Of a stretch of 64,000 nt of DNA, positions 1-9,053 are shown one piece after another. The position numbers were made by a program, and so were the translations under genes. Positions within the stretch are counted from its first letter, which is position 1. Every line of letters begins with the position of its first letter. The stretch is taken from assembly GCF_049116215.1 (NCBI RefSeq), contig NZ_JAGDZB010000002.1, positions 496,001 to 560,000 of the forward strand, given 5' to 3'. Below the pieces are notes generated by a model that was not told where the DNA came from, made no database searches, and saw nothing but the letters and a program-made list of their open reading frames with translations. The DNA is from Shimia sp049116215 (lineage in GTDB: Bacteria > Pseudomonadota > Alphaproteobacteria > Rhodobacterales > Rhodobacteraceae).

Positions 1-1
1 C

Positions 2-268
2 TGGATGCAATTTTGGGCCAACGCGCCCTATGCGGAAAGCCTGCAACGCCTGCACCGCATCAACCGTGCGCGCGTCACCGCGCACTTCCGCGCCGAGTTG
101 CGCGCACTTGTCTCTGACGATCGACGCGAAACGCTGCGCGAAGCGTTGCAATGCTATATGGACGGCGTGTGGCTTGAAGCAGCACAATCCGACGCGCCCC
201 TCAACCCGGCCCAGGCACGTAAAGAGGCCCGCGAAGTGGCGGACCTCATGTTGAAAACTGAAAGCTGA
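2..268 (+). CDS. betI: TetR-family repressor, BetI-like (C-terminal part)
   Basis: The reading frame is open from the window edge to a TGA stop, so only the C-terminal 88 or so residues are seen and the DNA-binding domain is missing. The visible part (LHRINRARVTAHFRAELRAL, then CYMDGVWLEAA) resembles the ligand-binding end of BetI, the repressor of choline and glycine-betaine genes. The neighbouring choline-sulfatase gene supports this. The stop is followed within a few bases by the end of a convergent gene. Family membership is likely; the exact name rests on similarity and context. Confidence 0.7.
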   Translation, partial: WMQFWANAPYAESLQRLHRINRARVTAHFRAELRALVSDDRRETLREALQCYMDGVWLEAAQSDAPLNPAQARKEAREVADLMLKTES

Positions 269-273
269 TCCCG

Positions 274-930
274 TTAAGGTCGCACGTATTTGAAAAGCGT
301 GCCGTCGCCTCCAGCCAACTGCATGATCATCTTATCCGCGGTGACGGCTTCAATAATCATGCAGGGCGGTTCGCTCCAAGGATCAATATGCGCAACCATC
401 ACCGGCCCTTGCCCGTTGGATTTCTCACAGCTGTCCGCCAATTGCATGGTATACTCTGAAGAAAAATCGCTATTCACATACTCGGTGACATGGGTACCGG
501 ACACATAGGAAGTATACGCCGGGTCCGCAGCAAACACCCATTGCCCCTGCAAATTCGCCCGTATCTCAGCGAAAGGATCCAGCGCTGGGTCATGCCGCAC
601 GGACAGCACTGCCACCTCGGCGGACATATCACCCATGTTCACCACATCCGCGCGGATCCACACCGGATCATTCACATTCAATGAGCCAATGGCCTCCAGC
701 ACATAACCGGGTGTCGGATCGCCCCAGTTCATCCAATAGCCAAAGCCGTTGCTGGACAGCTGACAATACGGCACTTCTTCCTCAAAAATGCATTCCTGCA
801 CCAACGCCATACCTTCAAACGGCTCGCCAAAGGTGCCGCTCTCAATGCCGGTGTCTACAAGCATCTGCGCCGCCGCCGCTGTGCCCAAAAGTCCTGCGGC
901 ACTGACCAAAATCAATGTTTTCAATGTCAT
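274..930 (-). CDS. Secreted protein of unknown function, paralogue of the downstream DUF1036 protein's C-terminal domain
   Basis: The 218-residue product begins with a typical signal peptide (MTLKTLILVSAAGLLGTAAAA), so it should be periplasmic or secreted. No enzyme motif is visible. It has several Cys residues that could form disulfides. Its body aligns with the last 200 residues of the protein at 2584-3669: both share a G-x-FGEPF start, a QxC...C pattern, a (L)DP(F/Y)xxIR segment, GPV followed by a P-x-C-x-MI stretch, and an F-x-Y-x-R end. The gene lies just beyond betC on the same strand. Function unknown. Confidence 0.75.
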   Translation of the reverse strand: MTLKTLILVSAAGLLGTAAAAQMLVDTGIESGTFGEPFEGMALVQECIFEEEVPYCQLSSNGFGYWMNWGDPTPGYVLEAIGSLNVNDPVWIRADVVNMGDMSAEVAVLSVRHDPALDPFAEIRANLQGQWVFAADPAYTSYVSGTHVTEYVNSDFSSEYTMQLADSCEKSNGQGPVMVAHIDPWSEPPCMIIEAVTADKMIMQLAGGDGTLFKYVRP

Positions 931-1001
931 ATCTCTATCCCCTTAGACATCGCGCAGCCTAAGCGGAGAAGCCTTAACAATCTACTCCCACGTGTGGCGA
1001 T

Positions 1002-2510
1002 CTACTCCCCACGCGGAAAGCGCTGGTTTTCCTCCACCACATTCAGATCCATGTGGTTGCGCATATAGCGTTCAGAAGCCTTTTGCAGCGGCTGGTAATC
1101 CCACGGGAAATACCCGCCCTCGCGCAACGCCTCGTAGACTACCCAGCGCCGTGCCTGACTTTCCCGCACCGCCGCGTCAAACGCCGCCAAATCCCAGCGT
1201 GCCTCGGACTTGGCCCGCAAGCTTTGCACCGTCCCCTGATGCGCGGGTTCCTCCGCCAGATTGGTCAACTCATGCGGATCGGCCTCCAAATCAAACAACT
1301 GATCCGGGTCCAGCGCACAGCGGTTGTACTTCCACTTGCCATAGCGCAGCGACACCATCGGCGCATAAGACGCCTCCGCCGCATATTCCATCGCCACCGG
1401 CGTGTCGCGCTCTCCACCTTGCCCCAGATGCACAAGGCTCTCGCCGGTGGTCCAGGGCATGACTTCCTCCATGCTCACGCCTGCCAATTCGCACAGCGTT
1501 GGACACACATCGATGTTGCTCACCGGTGTAGTCACCAAACCGGGTTCCATATTCGGAGCCGCCACCATCATCGGCACGCGGCTGGAGCCCTCATAGAAGC
1601 TCATCTTGAACCATAACCCGCGCTCACCCAGCATATCGCCATGGTCACTCACAAACAGGATAACGGCCTCTTGCCGCGTGGATTCCAGCGCCTCCATCAC
1701 CTCGCCGATCTTGTCATCCAGATAGCTGATGTTGGCAAAATAGGCGCGGCGGGAGCGGCGAATGTCCTCTTCGGTGATGTCAAAGCTGCGCCAGTCATTG
1801 GCGTCAAAAATGCGTTTGGAATGCGCATCCTGCTCTTCATACGGAATGGCCCCCACCTCCGGCAGCAGGTGCTCACACTCCTCATACAAATCCCAGTACT
1901 TCTTGCGCGCCACATAGGGATCATGCGGGTGGGTGAAACTCACGGTCAGACACCAAGGCCGGTCATCATTGCCGCGCCCCAAGTCATAGACCTTGCGCGT
2001 GGCGTGATAGGCCACCTCGTCATCATACTCCATCTGGTTGGAAATCTCGGCCACGCCTGCACCGGTCACGCTGCCCATATTGTGATACCACCACTCAATG
2101 CGCTCGCCCGGTTTGCGGTAATCCGGCGTCCAACCAAAATCCGGCGGGTAGATGTCCGTTGTTAGCCGCTCCTCAAAGCCATGCAACTGATCTGGCCCAA
2201 CAAAATGCATCTTGCCGGACAAGCAAGTCTGATACCCCGCCCGCCGCAGATGGTGCGCGTAAGTTGGAATGGAGGAGGCAAACTCCGCCGCATTGTCATA
2301 AACCCCTGTCCCACTGGGCAACTGCCCCGACATAAACGCCGCCCGCCCCGGCGCACACAACGGGCTGGCGGTATAGGCGTTTTGAAACCGCGTCGACCGC
2401 GCGGCCAACTTTTTCAGGTTCGGCGCGTGCAGCCAGTCTGCAGGCCCGTCCGGGAATAACGTCCCGTTAAGCTGATCCACCATAAAAATCAGGATGTTGG
2501 GACGGGACAT
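1002..2510 (-). CDS. betC: Choline-sulfatase
   Basis: A 502-residue type I sulfatase that hydrolyses choline-O-sulfate to choline and sulfate, feeding glycine-betaine synthesis. The sulfatase signature CAPGR lies at about residues 52-56; Cys52 is the residue converted to formylglycine in this family. Other metal-site motifs are the N-terminal MVDQ and VSDHGDMLGE near the middle. The C-terminal half (RYGKWKYN, DQLFDLEADPHELTNLA and a tail rich in aromatic residues) is typical of BetC. The ATG at 2510 is preferred to a longer frame because AAGGAG lies about 8 bases upstream. Proximity to the BetI-like gene fits a choline locus. Confidence 0.95.
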   Translation of the reverse strand: MSRPNILIFMVDQLNGTLFPDGPADWLHAPNLKKLAARSTRFQNAYTASPLCAPGRAAFMSGQLPSGTGVYDNAAEFASSIPTYAHHLRRAGYQTCLSGKMHFVGPDQLHGFEERLTTDIYPPDFGWTPDYRKPGERIEWWYHNMGSVTGAGVAEISNQMEYDDEVAYHATRKVYDLGRGNDDRPWCLTVSFTHPHDPYVARKKYWDLYEECEHLLPEVGAIPYEEQDAHSKRIFDANDWRSFDITEEDIRRSRRAYFANISYLDDKIGEVMEALESTRQEAVILFVSDHGDMLGERGLWFKMSFYEGSSRVPMMVAAPNMEPGLVTTPVSNIDVCPTLCELAGVSMEEVMPWTTGESLVHLGQGGERDTPVAMEYAAEASYAPMVSLRYGKWKYNRCALDPDQLFDLEADPHELTNLAEEPAHQGTVQSLRAKSEARWDLAAFDAAVRESQARRWVVYEALREGGYFPWDYQPLQKASERYMRNHMDLNVVEENQRFPRGE

Positions 2511-2583
2511 GCATAAGCTCCTTGGACGGTTTTCCACACCCTAGGAACACCACCCAGAAAAGCTCAAGACGTTTCGCGACAAA

Positions 2584-3669
2584 TCATCGCCGATAAACGA
2601 AGGGCTCCGGATTACCGAAATAAAAGAGCACCATCTCCTCATCGGTGACGCTGTCGATCATATAGCAGTAAGGCTCGCGATCCTCCGGGTTGGTCTGCAA
2701 CAACACCGGCCCGCCCGGCCCCGCATCACAGCCCGCAGCGATTTGAAGAAAGTATGTCGCCATTTGCTCGCCACCGTAAATGTCTGTCCACTCGGCTCCC
2801 TCGATCATGATTTGCGAATTCCGGTCTCCCTGATCCACCCACATCCCCATCATCGCTTCACGGATGTGCTGATAGGGATCAAGCTCCGGAAAATAACTCA
2901 CCTCGCGGATCACCGTATCCACGGTAATGTCACCATAGCTGATCATGTCCCCGCCAAAAGCCACCGGCGTGCCCACCGGCAAATACTCCAATGCATCCAG
3001 CAAGGCATCCTCTGTACCGTTGCCGTAGTTCACGTAGTACTTCCAGCCTTCCGCATGAAAACTGCAAAACGCGTCCTCATACTCATAGGCGCAGCCCTGA
3101 AAAATCCCGACCTGCGAAAACGGCTCCCCAAAAAAACCGGAGTTCTCCATCGGCATATAGAGCGGCAAAATTCGCTGTGCTTCGAACTCCGTCGTGTACA
3201 CAATCTCAGCAGGCGGCGTTGTGGTCGCACCACCTGCGCCCCCCGTCTCCAACGCCGTGAAAATCCCGGCCTTGATATTCAACCGATAGTCTTTGGCTGT
3301 CTTGCCGGTGTCGATCTTGGCAAACATGGACTTTTCGTACCCACGCGCCGCGCAATCCTCGTCCCCGACAATCGAGAAACCAGAGAGCTCGGTGCAAAAA
3401 CTATACTGCTCCGCCGGATCAAACTCATAGCCGCGCGCGGTGGCAAAAACGTAGTAAAACCGCCGCTTCAGATCACCTGTGACCGGCGTTTCGCACTCGC
3501 CCGGATCAAGGTTCCACCACCCGCGGGATCGATAAGCATCGCCATCTTTGTACGCCACCGCCACACTTTGCGAGAACCCAGCCTCGTTGCAAATCTCCAG
3601 CCCCGCCCACGCGGCCACCGGCAGCGTCACCGCCGCCGCAATCCCGACCATCCAGAAAGTTGATTTCAT
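2584..3669 (-). CDS. Secreted two-domain protein with N-terminal DUF1036
   Basis: A 361-residue product with a signal peptide (cleavage near AAWA-GLEIC). Residues about 24-135 look like DUF1036, with ICNEAGFSQSVAVAYKDG, RGWWNLDPGEC and paired Cys. A Gly/Ala/Thr-rich linker (about 140-155) leads to a C-terminal domain of about 200 residues homologous to the protein at 274-930. The start at 3669 has a strong GGGAGGGGG ribosome site; a longer frame to 3723 has none. It sits upstream of betC on the same strand. No catalytic residues are evident and the function of DUF1036 is not established. Confidence 0.8.
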   Translation of the reverse strand: MKSTFWMVGIAAAVTLPVAAWAGLEICNEAGFSQSVAVAYKDGDAYRSRGWWNLDPGECETPVTGDLKRRFYYVFATARGYEFDPAEQYSFCTELSGFSIVGDEDCAARGYEKSMFAKIDTGKTAKDYRLNIKAGIFTALETGGAGGATTTPPAEIVYTTEFEAQRILPLYMPMENSGFFGEPFSQVGIFQGCAYEYEDAFCSFHAEGWKYYVNYGNGTEDALLDALEYLPVGTPVAFGGDMISYGDITVDTVIREVSYFPELDPYQHIREAMMGMWVDQGDRNSQIMIEGAEWTDIYGGEQMATYFLQIAAGCDAGPGGPVLLQTNPEDREPYCYMIDSVTDEEMVLFYFGNPEPFVYRR

Positions 3670-3726
3670 AGTGTCCCCCTCCCGATTTCCCTCAGGATAG
3701 GCGCACTTAGGGCGCTGAGGCAAACC

Positions 3727-4632
3727 TCAGAGTTTGGTCTGCCCCACCAGCGGCGTGATCTGACGTCGTTTCAACATCGCCTCACGCCAGGTGATAAAGC
3801 TGATCGCACCAATGATGATCAGTGCGCCGACCAGCACCCAGACATCCGGCTGCTCGCCAAATCCAATCCAGCCAAGCAATACCGCCCAGACCATCTGCAA
3901 AAAGCTCACCGGCTGCGTCACCGTCACCGGCGCGGCCTTGAACGCCAAGGTCATCGTGTAGTGCCCAGCGGTGGCAAAACAGGCCACGCCAAACAAGATC
4001 ACCAACTCCTCCAACGTCGGAGTGACCCACACCGAAAGCGCCAAGGGCGCCAAACCAATGGTCACCGTCACGGACAACATCCCCACAACTACCGTGGGGC
4101 TCACCTCTTCGCTCAACCGTTTGGCAATGAGATATCCACCAGCAAAGCCCAGCGCCGTGAACAGCATGGCAAAATGCCCCGGGCTCAACTCACGAAAGCC
4201 CGGGCGCAAAATGATCGTCACACCAATCAGCGCCACAACCACCGCCGCAATCCGCCGAAACGCCAGCTTTTCGCCCAGAAACAACGCCGCGCCAATGGTC
4301 ACGTAAACTGGTGACAGATAGTTCATCGCCGTAACCTCGGCGATGGGGATGCGCGCCATGGCAAAGAACCACGCCACCACCGCGCCGGTGTGCAAGACAC
4401 CGCGCAGGCTGAACAGGCCAACTTGCCGCTTGGTGAGCTTGGCCTCCAGAATGGGCTTGATCATCGGGATCAGGAACACAATGCCCAGCGCATACCGCAA
4501 AAACGCTGTTTCTGACGCAGGCAGCCGCGTGCCTACCATTTTCACAAGCGCGGTCACCGCCACAAAGCACAAGCCCGTGACCAGCATCCAAAACACGCCC
4601 ATCACAGGGGAACTGGCACTTTCATCCGTCAT
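3727..4632 (-). CDS. EamA/DMT-family inner-membrane transporter
   Basis: A 301-residue protein with about ten hydrophobic helices in two five-helix halves, the usual drug/metabolite transporter (EamA) design. Helix-end motifs such as AMARIPIAEVTAMNYLSPVY and FLGEKLAFRR in the first half, and AFKAAPVTVTQPVSFLQMVW in the second, are typical. Such proteins export small metabolites or drugs; the substrate cannot be read from sequence. The gene stands alone between the DUF1036 gene and the pirin gene. Confidence 0.88.
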   Translation of the reverse strand: MTDESASSPVMGVFWMLVTGLCFVAVTALVKMVGTRLPASETAFLRYALGIVFLIPMIKPILEAKLTKRQVGLFSLRGVLHTGAVVAWFFAMARIPIAEVTAMNYLSPVYVTIGAALFLGEKLAFRRIAAVVVALIGVTIILRPGFRELSPGHFAMLFTALGFAGGYLIAKRLSEEVSPTVVVGMLSVTVTIGLAPLALSVWVTPTLEELVILFGVACFATAGHYTMTLAFKAAPVTVTQPVSFLQMVWAVLLGWIGFGEQPDVWVLVGALIIIGAISFITWREAMLKRRQITPLVGQTKL

Positions 4633-4703
4633 GCCGCCACATAGCCATGACCTGGCGGCAGTGTCGAGGTAGGAAACCTGTTAAGCAAAATTTTGTCGCG
4701 GCG

Positions 4704-5648
4704 TCACAGCATCCTGTCCGGCAAAGGAATAAACTCCTCATCGTCCCCCGGCGGCAATTGAAACCGCCCATGCGCCCAATCCCCCGCCGCCCAATCGGCT
4801 TTGGCGGCTTGGATCTTCTCCTTGCTGGAGCTGACAAAGTTCCACGAAATATAGCGCGGCCCATTCATGGTCTCCCCACCCAGCGCCATCAACCGTGCAC
4901 CCTGCGGTCCTGCCGTCACTGTGATCGCATCTCCGGGCCGAAACACCACCATACGCCCCGGCTCAAACACATCGCCAGCAATCTCCACGGCACCATCCAC
5001 CACATACAATCCGCGATCTTCATGGTTGTCCGGCATTGGCAGCTTTGCCCCGGCCTGCAAGGCTACATCCGCATAAAACGTCTCTGACATCATGTTCACC
5101 GGCGCGCGCTCCCCCCAGGCGTCCCCAAGGATCAACCGCACCTCTTTGCCTTCGCCTTCCAAAAACGGAAGCGCGTCTTTGCCGTGATGTTCAAACGCCG
5201 CCGGATCATCCTCACGCGCCTCTGGCAAGGCAATCCAGGTCTGAATGCCAAACAGCGAACTCGGCGCCTTGCGCGTCGCCTCCGATGTGCGCTCCGAATG
5301 GGTCACGCCATTGCCCGCCACCATCCAGTTCACTTCACCAGGATAAATCATCTGATGCGTGCCCAGACTGTCGCGATGCTCAAACTCACCGCGATACAGG
5401 TAGGTCACCGTCCCCAACCCGATATGCGGATGGGGTCGCACATCAATGCCTTGCCCGGTCAAAAACTCTGCCGGTCCCGCCTGATCGAAGAAGATAAACG
5501 GCCCCACCATCTGCCGCTTGGGTGCAGGTAAGGCCCGCCGCACCGAAAAGCCGCCCAGGTCGCGTGAGCGTGGCACAATGACCGTCTCAATCGCCTCCAG
5601 AGCGGTGGCATCTGGCAATGTTGGCTCTAAGGCTGGGTTCCAACTCAT
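4704..5648 (-). CDS. Pirin family protein
   Basis: A 314-residue bicupin. The N-terminal cupin carries the pirin metal-site pattern RPHPHIGLGTVTYL followed by a later H and E (GEVNWMVAGNGVTHSE). The C-terminal cupin domain (NHEDRGLYVVDGAVEIAG) lacks obvious metal ligands, as in other pirins. Some pirins have quercetinase activity or modulate other proteins; which applies here is unknown. The ATG at 5648 has AGGAG six bases upstream, so a longer reading frame to 5708 was rejected. Confidence 0.9.
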   Translation of the reverse strand: MSWNPALEPTLPDATALEAIETVIVPRSRDLGGFSVRRALPAPKRQMVGPFIFFDQAGPAEFLTGQGIDVRPHPHIGLGTVTYLYRGEFEHRDSLGTHQMIYPGEVNWMVAGNGVTHSERTSEATRKAPSSLFGIQTWIALPEAREDDPAAFEHHGKDALPFLEGEGKEVRLILGDAWGERAPVNMMSETFYADVALQAGAKLPMPDNHEDRGLYVVDGAVEIAGDVFEPGRMVVFRPGDAITVTAGPQGARLMALGGETMNGPRYISWNFVSSSKEKIQAAKADWAAGDWAHGRFQLPPGDDEEFIPLPDRML

Positions 5649-5756
5649 AGCGTTCTCCTGACTTGCTATCCGCAGGATATGGCCATTTCCTTTCCGCACA
5701 AAACCCAAGAAACCTCACATCTCATGTGCGCAACCTCACACAACACCTCAGCCTTC

Positions 5757-5812
5757 TCCGCCCCCAAATATCCCTGGGGAGTCGGCGCTTGCGCCGGCGG
5801 GGGCAGCGCCCC
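5757..5812. repeat. Rhodobacterales-type intergenic hairpin element
   Basis: Just past the argO stop there are two adjacent small hairpins: GGCGC-TT-GCGCC (5781-5792) and GGGGGC-AGC-GCCCCC (5796-5810), preceded by CCCCCAAATATCCCTGGGG. Similar modules follow many genes in Rhodobacterales genomes and probably act as terminators or mRNA 3' ends. Only one copy is seen in this window. Confidence 0.5.
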
Positions 5813-5813
5813 C

Positions 5814-6431
5814 TCACATGCCCCAGATCAGTTTCGCGGCAATCGCCCACATGGTTACACCGACCAACACATCCAAAATCTGCCAGGAGCGTGGATTGAC
5901 AAAGAAAGGTCGCAACAGTTTGGCGCCAAACCCCAGAGAGAAGAAAAACACAAAACTTGCGGTCACCGCACCAGCCCCAAAGGCCCAGCCCGGCGCATAT
6001 TGCGCGGAAATCCCGCCCAACAGCACAACCGTGTCCAGATACACATGCGGGTTGGCCCAGGTCAGCAACACACAAGTCATCACCGCCGCGCCCAAACTGC
6101 CTGCCGTGCGCCCTTTGTCTTGCAGAGCATCTCCGCCAGCAGCCGCCGCCTTAAAGTTCATAGCACCATAGACAAACAGGAACGCCGCACCGCCATAGCG
6201 TACCCAGTCAATCATGGTGGGATTGGCCGCAATCAATGCGCCAAACCCCGCCACGCCGAGCGTGATCAGGATGGCATCACTCACCGCGCAGGTCAGCACC
6301 AGTGGCAGCACAAATTCGCCCCGCAAGCCTTGGCGCAGCACAAAGGCGTTTTGCGCACCAATGGCCATAATGAGCGAAAACCCCAACGCAAACCCGGCCA
6401 ATGCCGGTCCCAAAATACCTGTCTCGCCCAT
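5814..6431 (-). CDS. argO: LysE/ArgO-family amino-acid exporter
   Basis: A 205-residue membrane protein with about six hydrophobic helices. The N-terminal signature GFSLIMAIGAQNAFVLRQGL and the later TWANPHVYLDT are those of the LysE/ArgO family, which exports basic amino acids such as arginine or lysine. A LysR-type ArgP-like regulator lies nearby on the opposite strand, the usual arrangement for this exporter. An ATG at 6458 in the same frame is possible, but the start at 6431 matches the short N-terminus of known family members better. Neither start has a strong ribosome site. Confidence 0.88.
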   Translation of the reverse strand: MGETGILGPALAGFALGFSLIMAIGAQNAFVLRQGLRGEFVLPLVLTCAVSDAILITLGVAGFGALIAANPTMIDWVRYGGAAFLFVYGAMNFKAAAAGGDALQDKGRTAGSLGAAVMTCVLLTWANPHVYLDTVVLLGGISAQYAPGWAFGAGAVTASFVFFFSLGFGAKLLRPFFVNPRSWQILDVLVGVTMWAIAAKLIWGM

Positions 6432-6540
6432 ATCGTCTTGCCCCCAGCGGTTATCCATTGCACTTTTGTGTTGGGGTTTGACTACGGCCCACCCGTGAAT
6501 TACTCAAATTAAAACATCTGAGACCACATTAGGACAGCTT

Positions 6541-6915
6541 ATGTCGCTTCCGAGCTACAAAACCCTGCCGCCCGCCAAAGGGGAAGACAACGTAGACTAC
6601 TGCCGCCGTCTGGAGGCCGCAGGTCACGACGCTCTGTTTTTGCGAAATGCGCTGGCCTTTCATTTCCAACTGCCGCAAGACGATATCAAGCACTGTCTGG
6701 ACCAATTCCCGGAAGCGCGCCTACGACACGTCGAATTGCTGACCAAACTGCACCCCACCCGCTCCGCCTATGCGCTCGCGGACAAGCTGGCGGTGAACCT
6801 TGGCATGTCACTTAATGAGGCCAAGGACTGGGCACTCGCCCATGACAGTTCGATGCTAAGCCCGCACCAATACCGGATCAGCCCCACGCATGGCACCGCA
6901 GCCAAGCTACAATGA
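6541..6915 (+). CDS. Small protein of unknown function between argO and argP
   Basis: A 124-residue soluble, charged protein without a signal peptide, membrane helix or recognised motif. It reads as mostly helical (for example YCRRLEAAGHDALFLRNALAF, DIKHCLDQFPEARLRHVELL). Its stop overlaps the argP start as ATGA, so the two are almost certainly co-transcribed and translationally coupled. This supports it being real and linked to ArgP function or expression. I do not recognise it. Confidence 0.65.
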   Translation: MSLPSYKTLPPAKGEDNVDYCRRLEAAGHDALFLRNALAFHFQLPQDDIKHCLDQFPEARLRHVELLTKLHPTRSAYALADKLAVNLGMSLNEAKDWALAHDSSMLSPHQYRISPTHGTAAKLQ

Positions 6916-7817
6916 AACTCGACTACGCCCATCTCGCTGCCCTTGCGGCGATCCTGCGCACCGGCAGTTTTGATGGGGCCGCACAGGAACTGGGCATCAC
7001 CCAATCCGCCATCTCGCAACGCCTAAAAACGCTGGAAGAGCGCGTCGGTATGCCTTTGGTGTTGCGCGGCACCCCGTGTGAAGGCACCGAAACCGGCCGC
7101 CGCCTCGCTGCCCATCTCGATCAAGTGGGCATGCTCGAAGGCGCGCTCTCCCGCGATCTGGCAAAGCTCTCCCCGCGCACCGCCCGCCTGCGCATCGCCG
7201 TCACTGCCGACAGCCTTGCCACATGGTTCCTCAAAGCCGCCGCACAGGTGCCCGACCTGCTGTTTGATCTGGTGGTCGACGATCAGGATTTCTCCGCCGA
7301 CTGGCTCCGGCGTGGCGAAGTGGTCGCCGCAGTGACCGCGCATGAAGCCCCGATTGCTGGCTGCGACAGCACGCCGCTTGGCCCCATGCACTATGTGCCG
7401 TCCGCCAGCCCGGCCTATATGACCAAACACTTCCCCAACGGAGTCACCGCAGAGGCCGTCGCCACCGCTCCGATCCTAATTTTTGATGCCAAAGACCGCC
7501 TGCAAGAAACATGGATGACGCAAAACCTGGGCGTCACGCCTTCGCCGCCAAGCCATCGCCTTCCGTCCTCCTCCGGTTTTGTCGAGGCCTGTCTGCTGGG
7601 CCTAGGCTGGGGCATGAACCCGGAACCCCTGGTGCGGCCTCATCTGGAGACCGGCACCTTGGTGCCGCTCATCCCTAACACGACTTTCGACACGCCGCTT
7701 TTTTGGCAATCCAGCCGCCTCTTGGCCCCCGCCCTCGCTCCACTCACCAAAGCCGTGCGCCAAGTTGCGCGCCAAAACCTGGCGCCGCACACTTCGGCCA
7801 ATTTGCCAAAATATTGA
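6912..7817 (+). CDS. argP: LysR-family regulator, ArgP-like
   Basis: A 301-residue LysR-type regulator. The N-terminal winged helix-turn-helix (LAALAAILRTGSFDGAAQELGITQSAISQRLKTLEE) is followed by a substrate-binding domain in two lobes. The pattern of HTH, KTLEERVG, LVLRG and a later LGLGWGMNPE resembles ArgP/LysG, which senses lysine or arginine and activates argO/lysE. Position next to a divergent argO supports this. The gene overlaps the preceding small gene by four bases (ATGA), so its promoter is probably in the 6432-6540 gap shared with argO. Confidence 0.88.
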   Translation: MKLDYAHLAALAAILRTGSFDGAAQELGITQSAISQRLKTLEERVGMPLVLRGTPCEGTETGRRLAAHLDQVGMLEGALSRDLAKLSPRTARLRIAVTADSLATWFLKAAAQVPDLLFDLVVDDQDFSADWLRRGEVVAAVTAHEAPIAGCDSTPLGPMHYVPSASPAYMTKHFPNGVTAEAVATAPILIFDAKDRLQETWMTQNLGVTPSPPSHRLPSSSGFVEACLLGLGWGMNPEPLVRPHLETGTLVPLIPNTTFDTPLFWQSSRLLAPALAPLTKAVRQVARQNLAPHTSANLPKY

Positions 7818-7937
7818 CCAACTCTGGCCGCGCTCTCTCCCGGAACCGCAGCTACACCAAGCAAAGCAAGACACCACAGGACGATCCAGCTAAACTAGAC
7901 ACAACCGCCCACAAAGGGCGCAGATGAGGCATAGATC

Positions 7938-9041
7938 ATGCCAGCCACAACGTCACAAATGCCTCAAGCGGCAAGCATGCGCGCAGAAATCGACACGCTG
8001 CGCGCCATCGTCTGCCTCATCCTTGTCTTGCACCACATGGTTGGCATTTCCCCCGCCTACGGCCTAGAACTGCCCCTGAACCATCCCATCAGCATCCTCA
8101 GCCACACCACTGAGGACATGCGCATGCCGATCTTCAGCTTTGTCTCCGGCATGGTCTTTGCCCGCGCCACCGGCCTCTGGCCCGACGCCCGCACCACCAT
8201 CCGCAAAAAAGCCCGCCGCCTGCTGCTGCCCATGCTCTCGGTTGGCACGCTGTTCTGGCTCGCCCGCCATATGGCTGGCACCACCCAGCCGCCGCTTCCG
8301 CTGACCTTTGTCACCAGCTTTGCGCATTTCTGGTTCCTACAAGCCAGCTTCCTGATCATGACCGCCGCCGTACTGCTCACTTGCCTCGCGGGTGGCCGCT
8401 GGCACCGTCACATTGCAGCCGCGCTTGGCCTGCTGGGCACTGCCTGGTGGGGCCTTGGCCTAATCACACTGCCCGCCACAAACTGGTTCTCAATCACCAA
8501 CGCCACCTTCCTGCTGCCGTTTTTCATGTCCGGCTACCTGACCACACAAACACCCAGCCTCCGCCAAACCCTGCGCAACGCATCTTGGGCCCGTCCAATT
8601 GGCGCGCTGCTGCTCGCGGCTGGCCTTTTCATCGGGTTCCGCCTCGCCACACAGGACCTGATCCTCACCGGCACGCCACGCCGCCTTCTGGCAATCGCGC
8701 TGGGATTTTCCGCCTGTTTTGGCCTGCTGATGTTGCGCCCCCATCAGGCCCGCCTGGCAGACATCGGCACCAAAGCCTACGCCATCTACCTGTTCCACGT
8801 CTTCTTCACCGCTGCCGTCACGTTGCTCTGGTGGCAGCTGGACACGCCCGGAAACCTCTTGTCGGTCACCACATTGGGCGTGGTTCTCGGCATGGCAGGC
8901 CCCATTCTGCTGCAACGCCTGATTCTGCGCAGCCCCTTTGCCGCACAAACTTTCCTCGGCCTGCCCGCCAACAAGGTCCGCGACGTGTTGCGCAAAGAAA
9001 AAGAGCGCGCCCCGTCCAGAGCGCACCCTTCAAATCCTTAA
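7938..9041 (+). CDS. Membrane acyltransferase, acyltransferase-3 family
   Basis: A 367-residue protein with about ten hydrophobic helices. The N-terminal segment EIDTLRAIVCLILVLHHMVG is the acyltransferase-3 (OafA/NodX-like) motif; the His near residue 35 is the usual candidate catalytic residue, and a second motif RMPIFSFVSGMVFAR follows. Such enzymes O-acetylate or succinylate surface sugars at the inner membrane. The ATG at 7938 has a GAGG site upstream. No surface-polysaccharide genes are adjacent, so the acceptor is unknown. The C-terminal tail is basic. Confidence 0.85.
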   Translation: MPATTSQMPQAASMRAEIDTLRAIVCLILVLHHMVGISPAYGLELPLNHPISILSHTTEDMRMPIFSFVSGMVFARATGLWPDARTTIRKKARRLLLPMLSVGTLFWLARHMAGTTQPPLPLTFVTSFAHFWFLQASFLIMTAAVLLTCLAGGRWHRHIAAALGLLGTAWWGLGLITLPATNWFSITNATFLLPFFMSGYLTTQTPSLRQTLRNASWARPIGALLLAAGLFIGFRLATQDLILTGTPRRLLAIALGFSACFGLLMLRPHQARLADIGTKAYAIYLFHVFFTAAVTLLWWQLDTPGNLLSVTTLGVVLGMAGPILLQRLILRSPFAAQTFLGLPANKVRDVLRKEKERAPSRAHPSNP

Positions 9042-9053
9042 CAGAACTGCCGC

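Noticed and set aside
5679..6512. Plus-strand ORF of 277 codons over argO
   Set aside because: argO has strong family motifs on the other strand; this frame has none.
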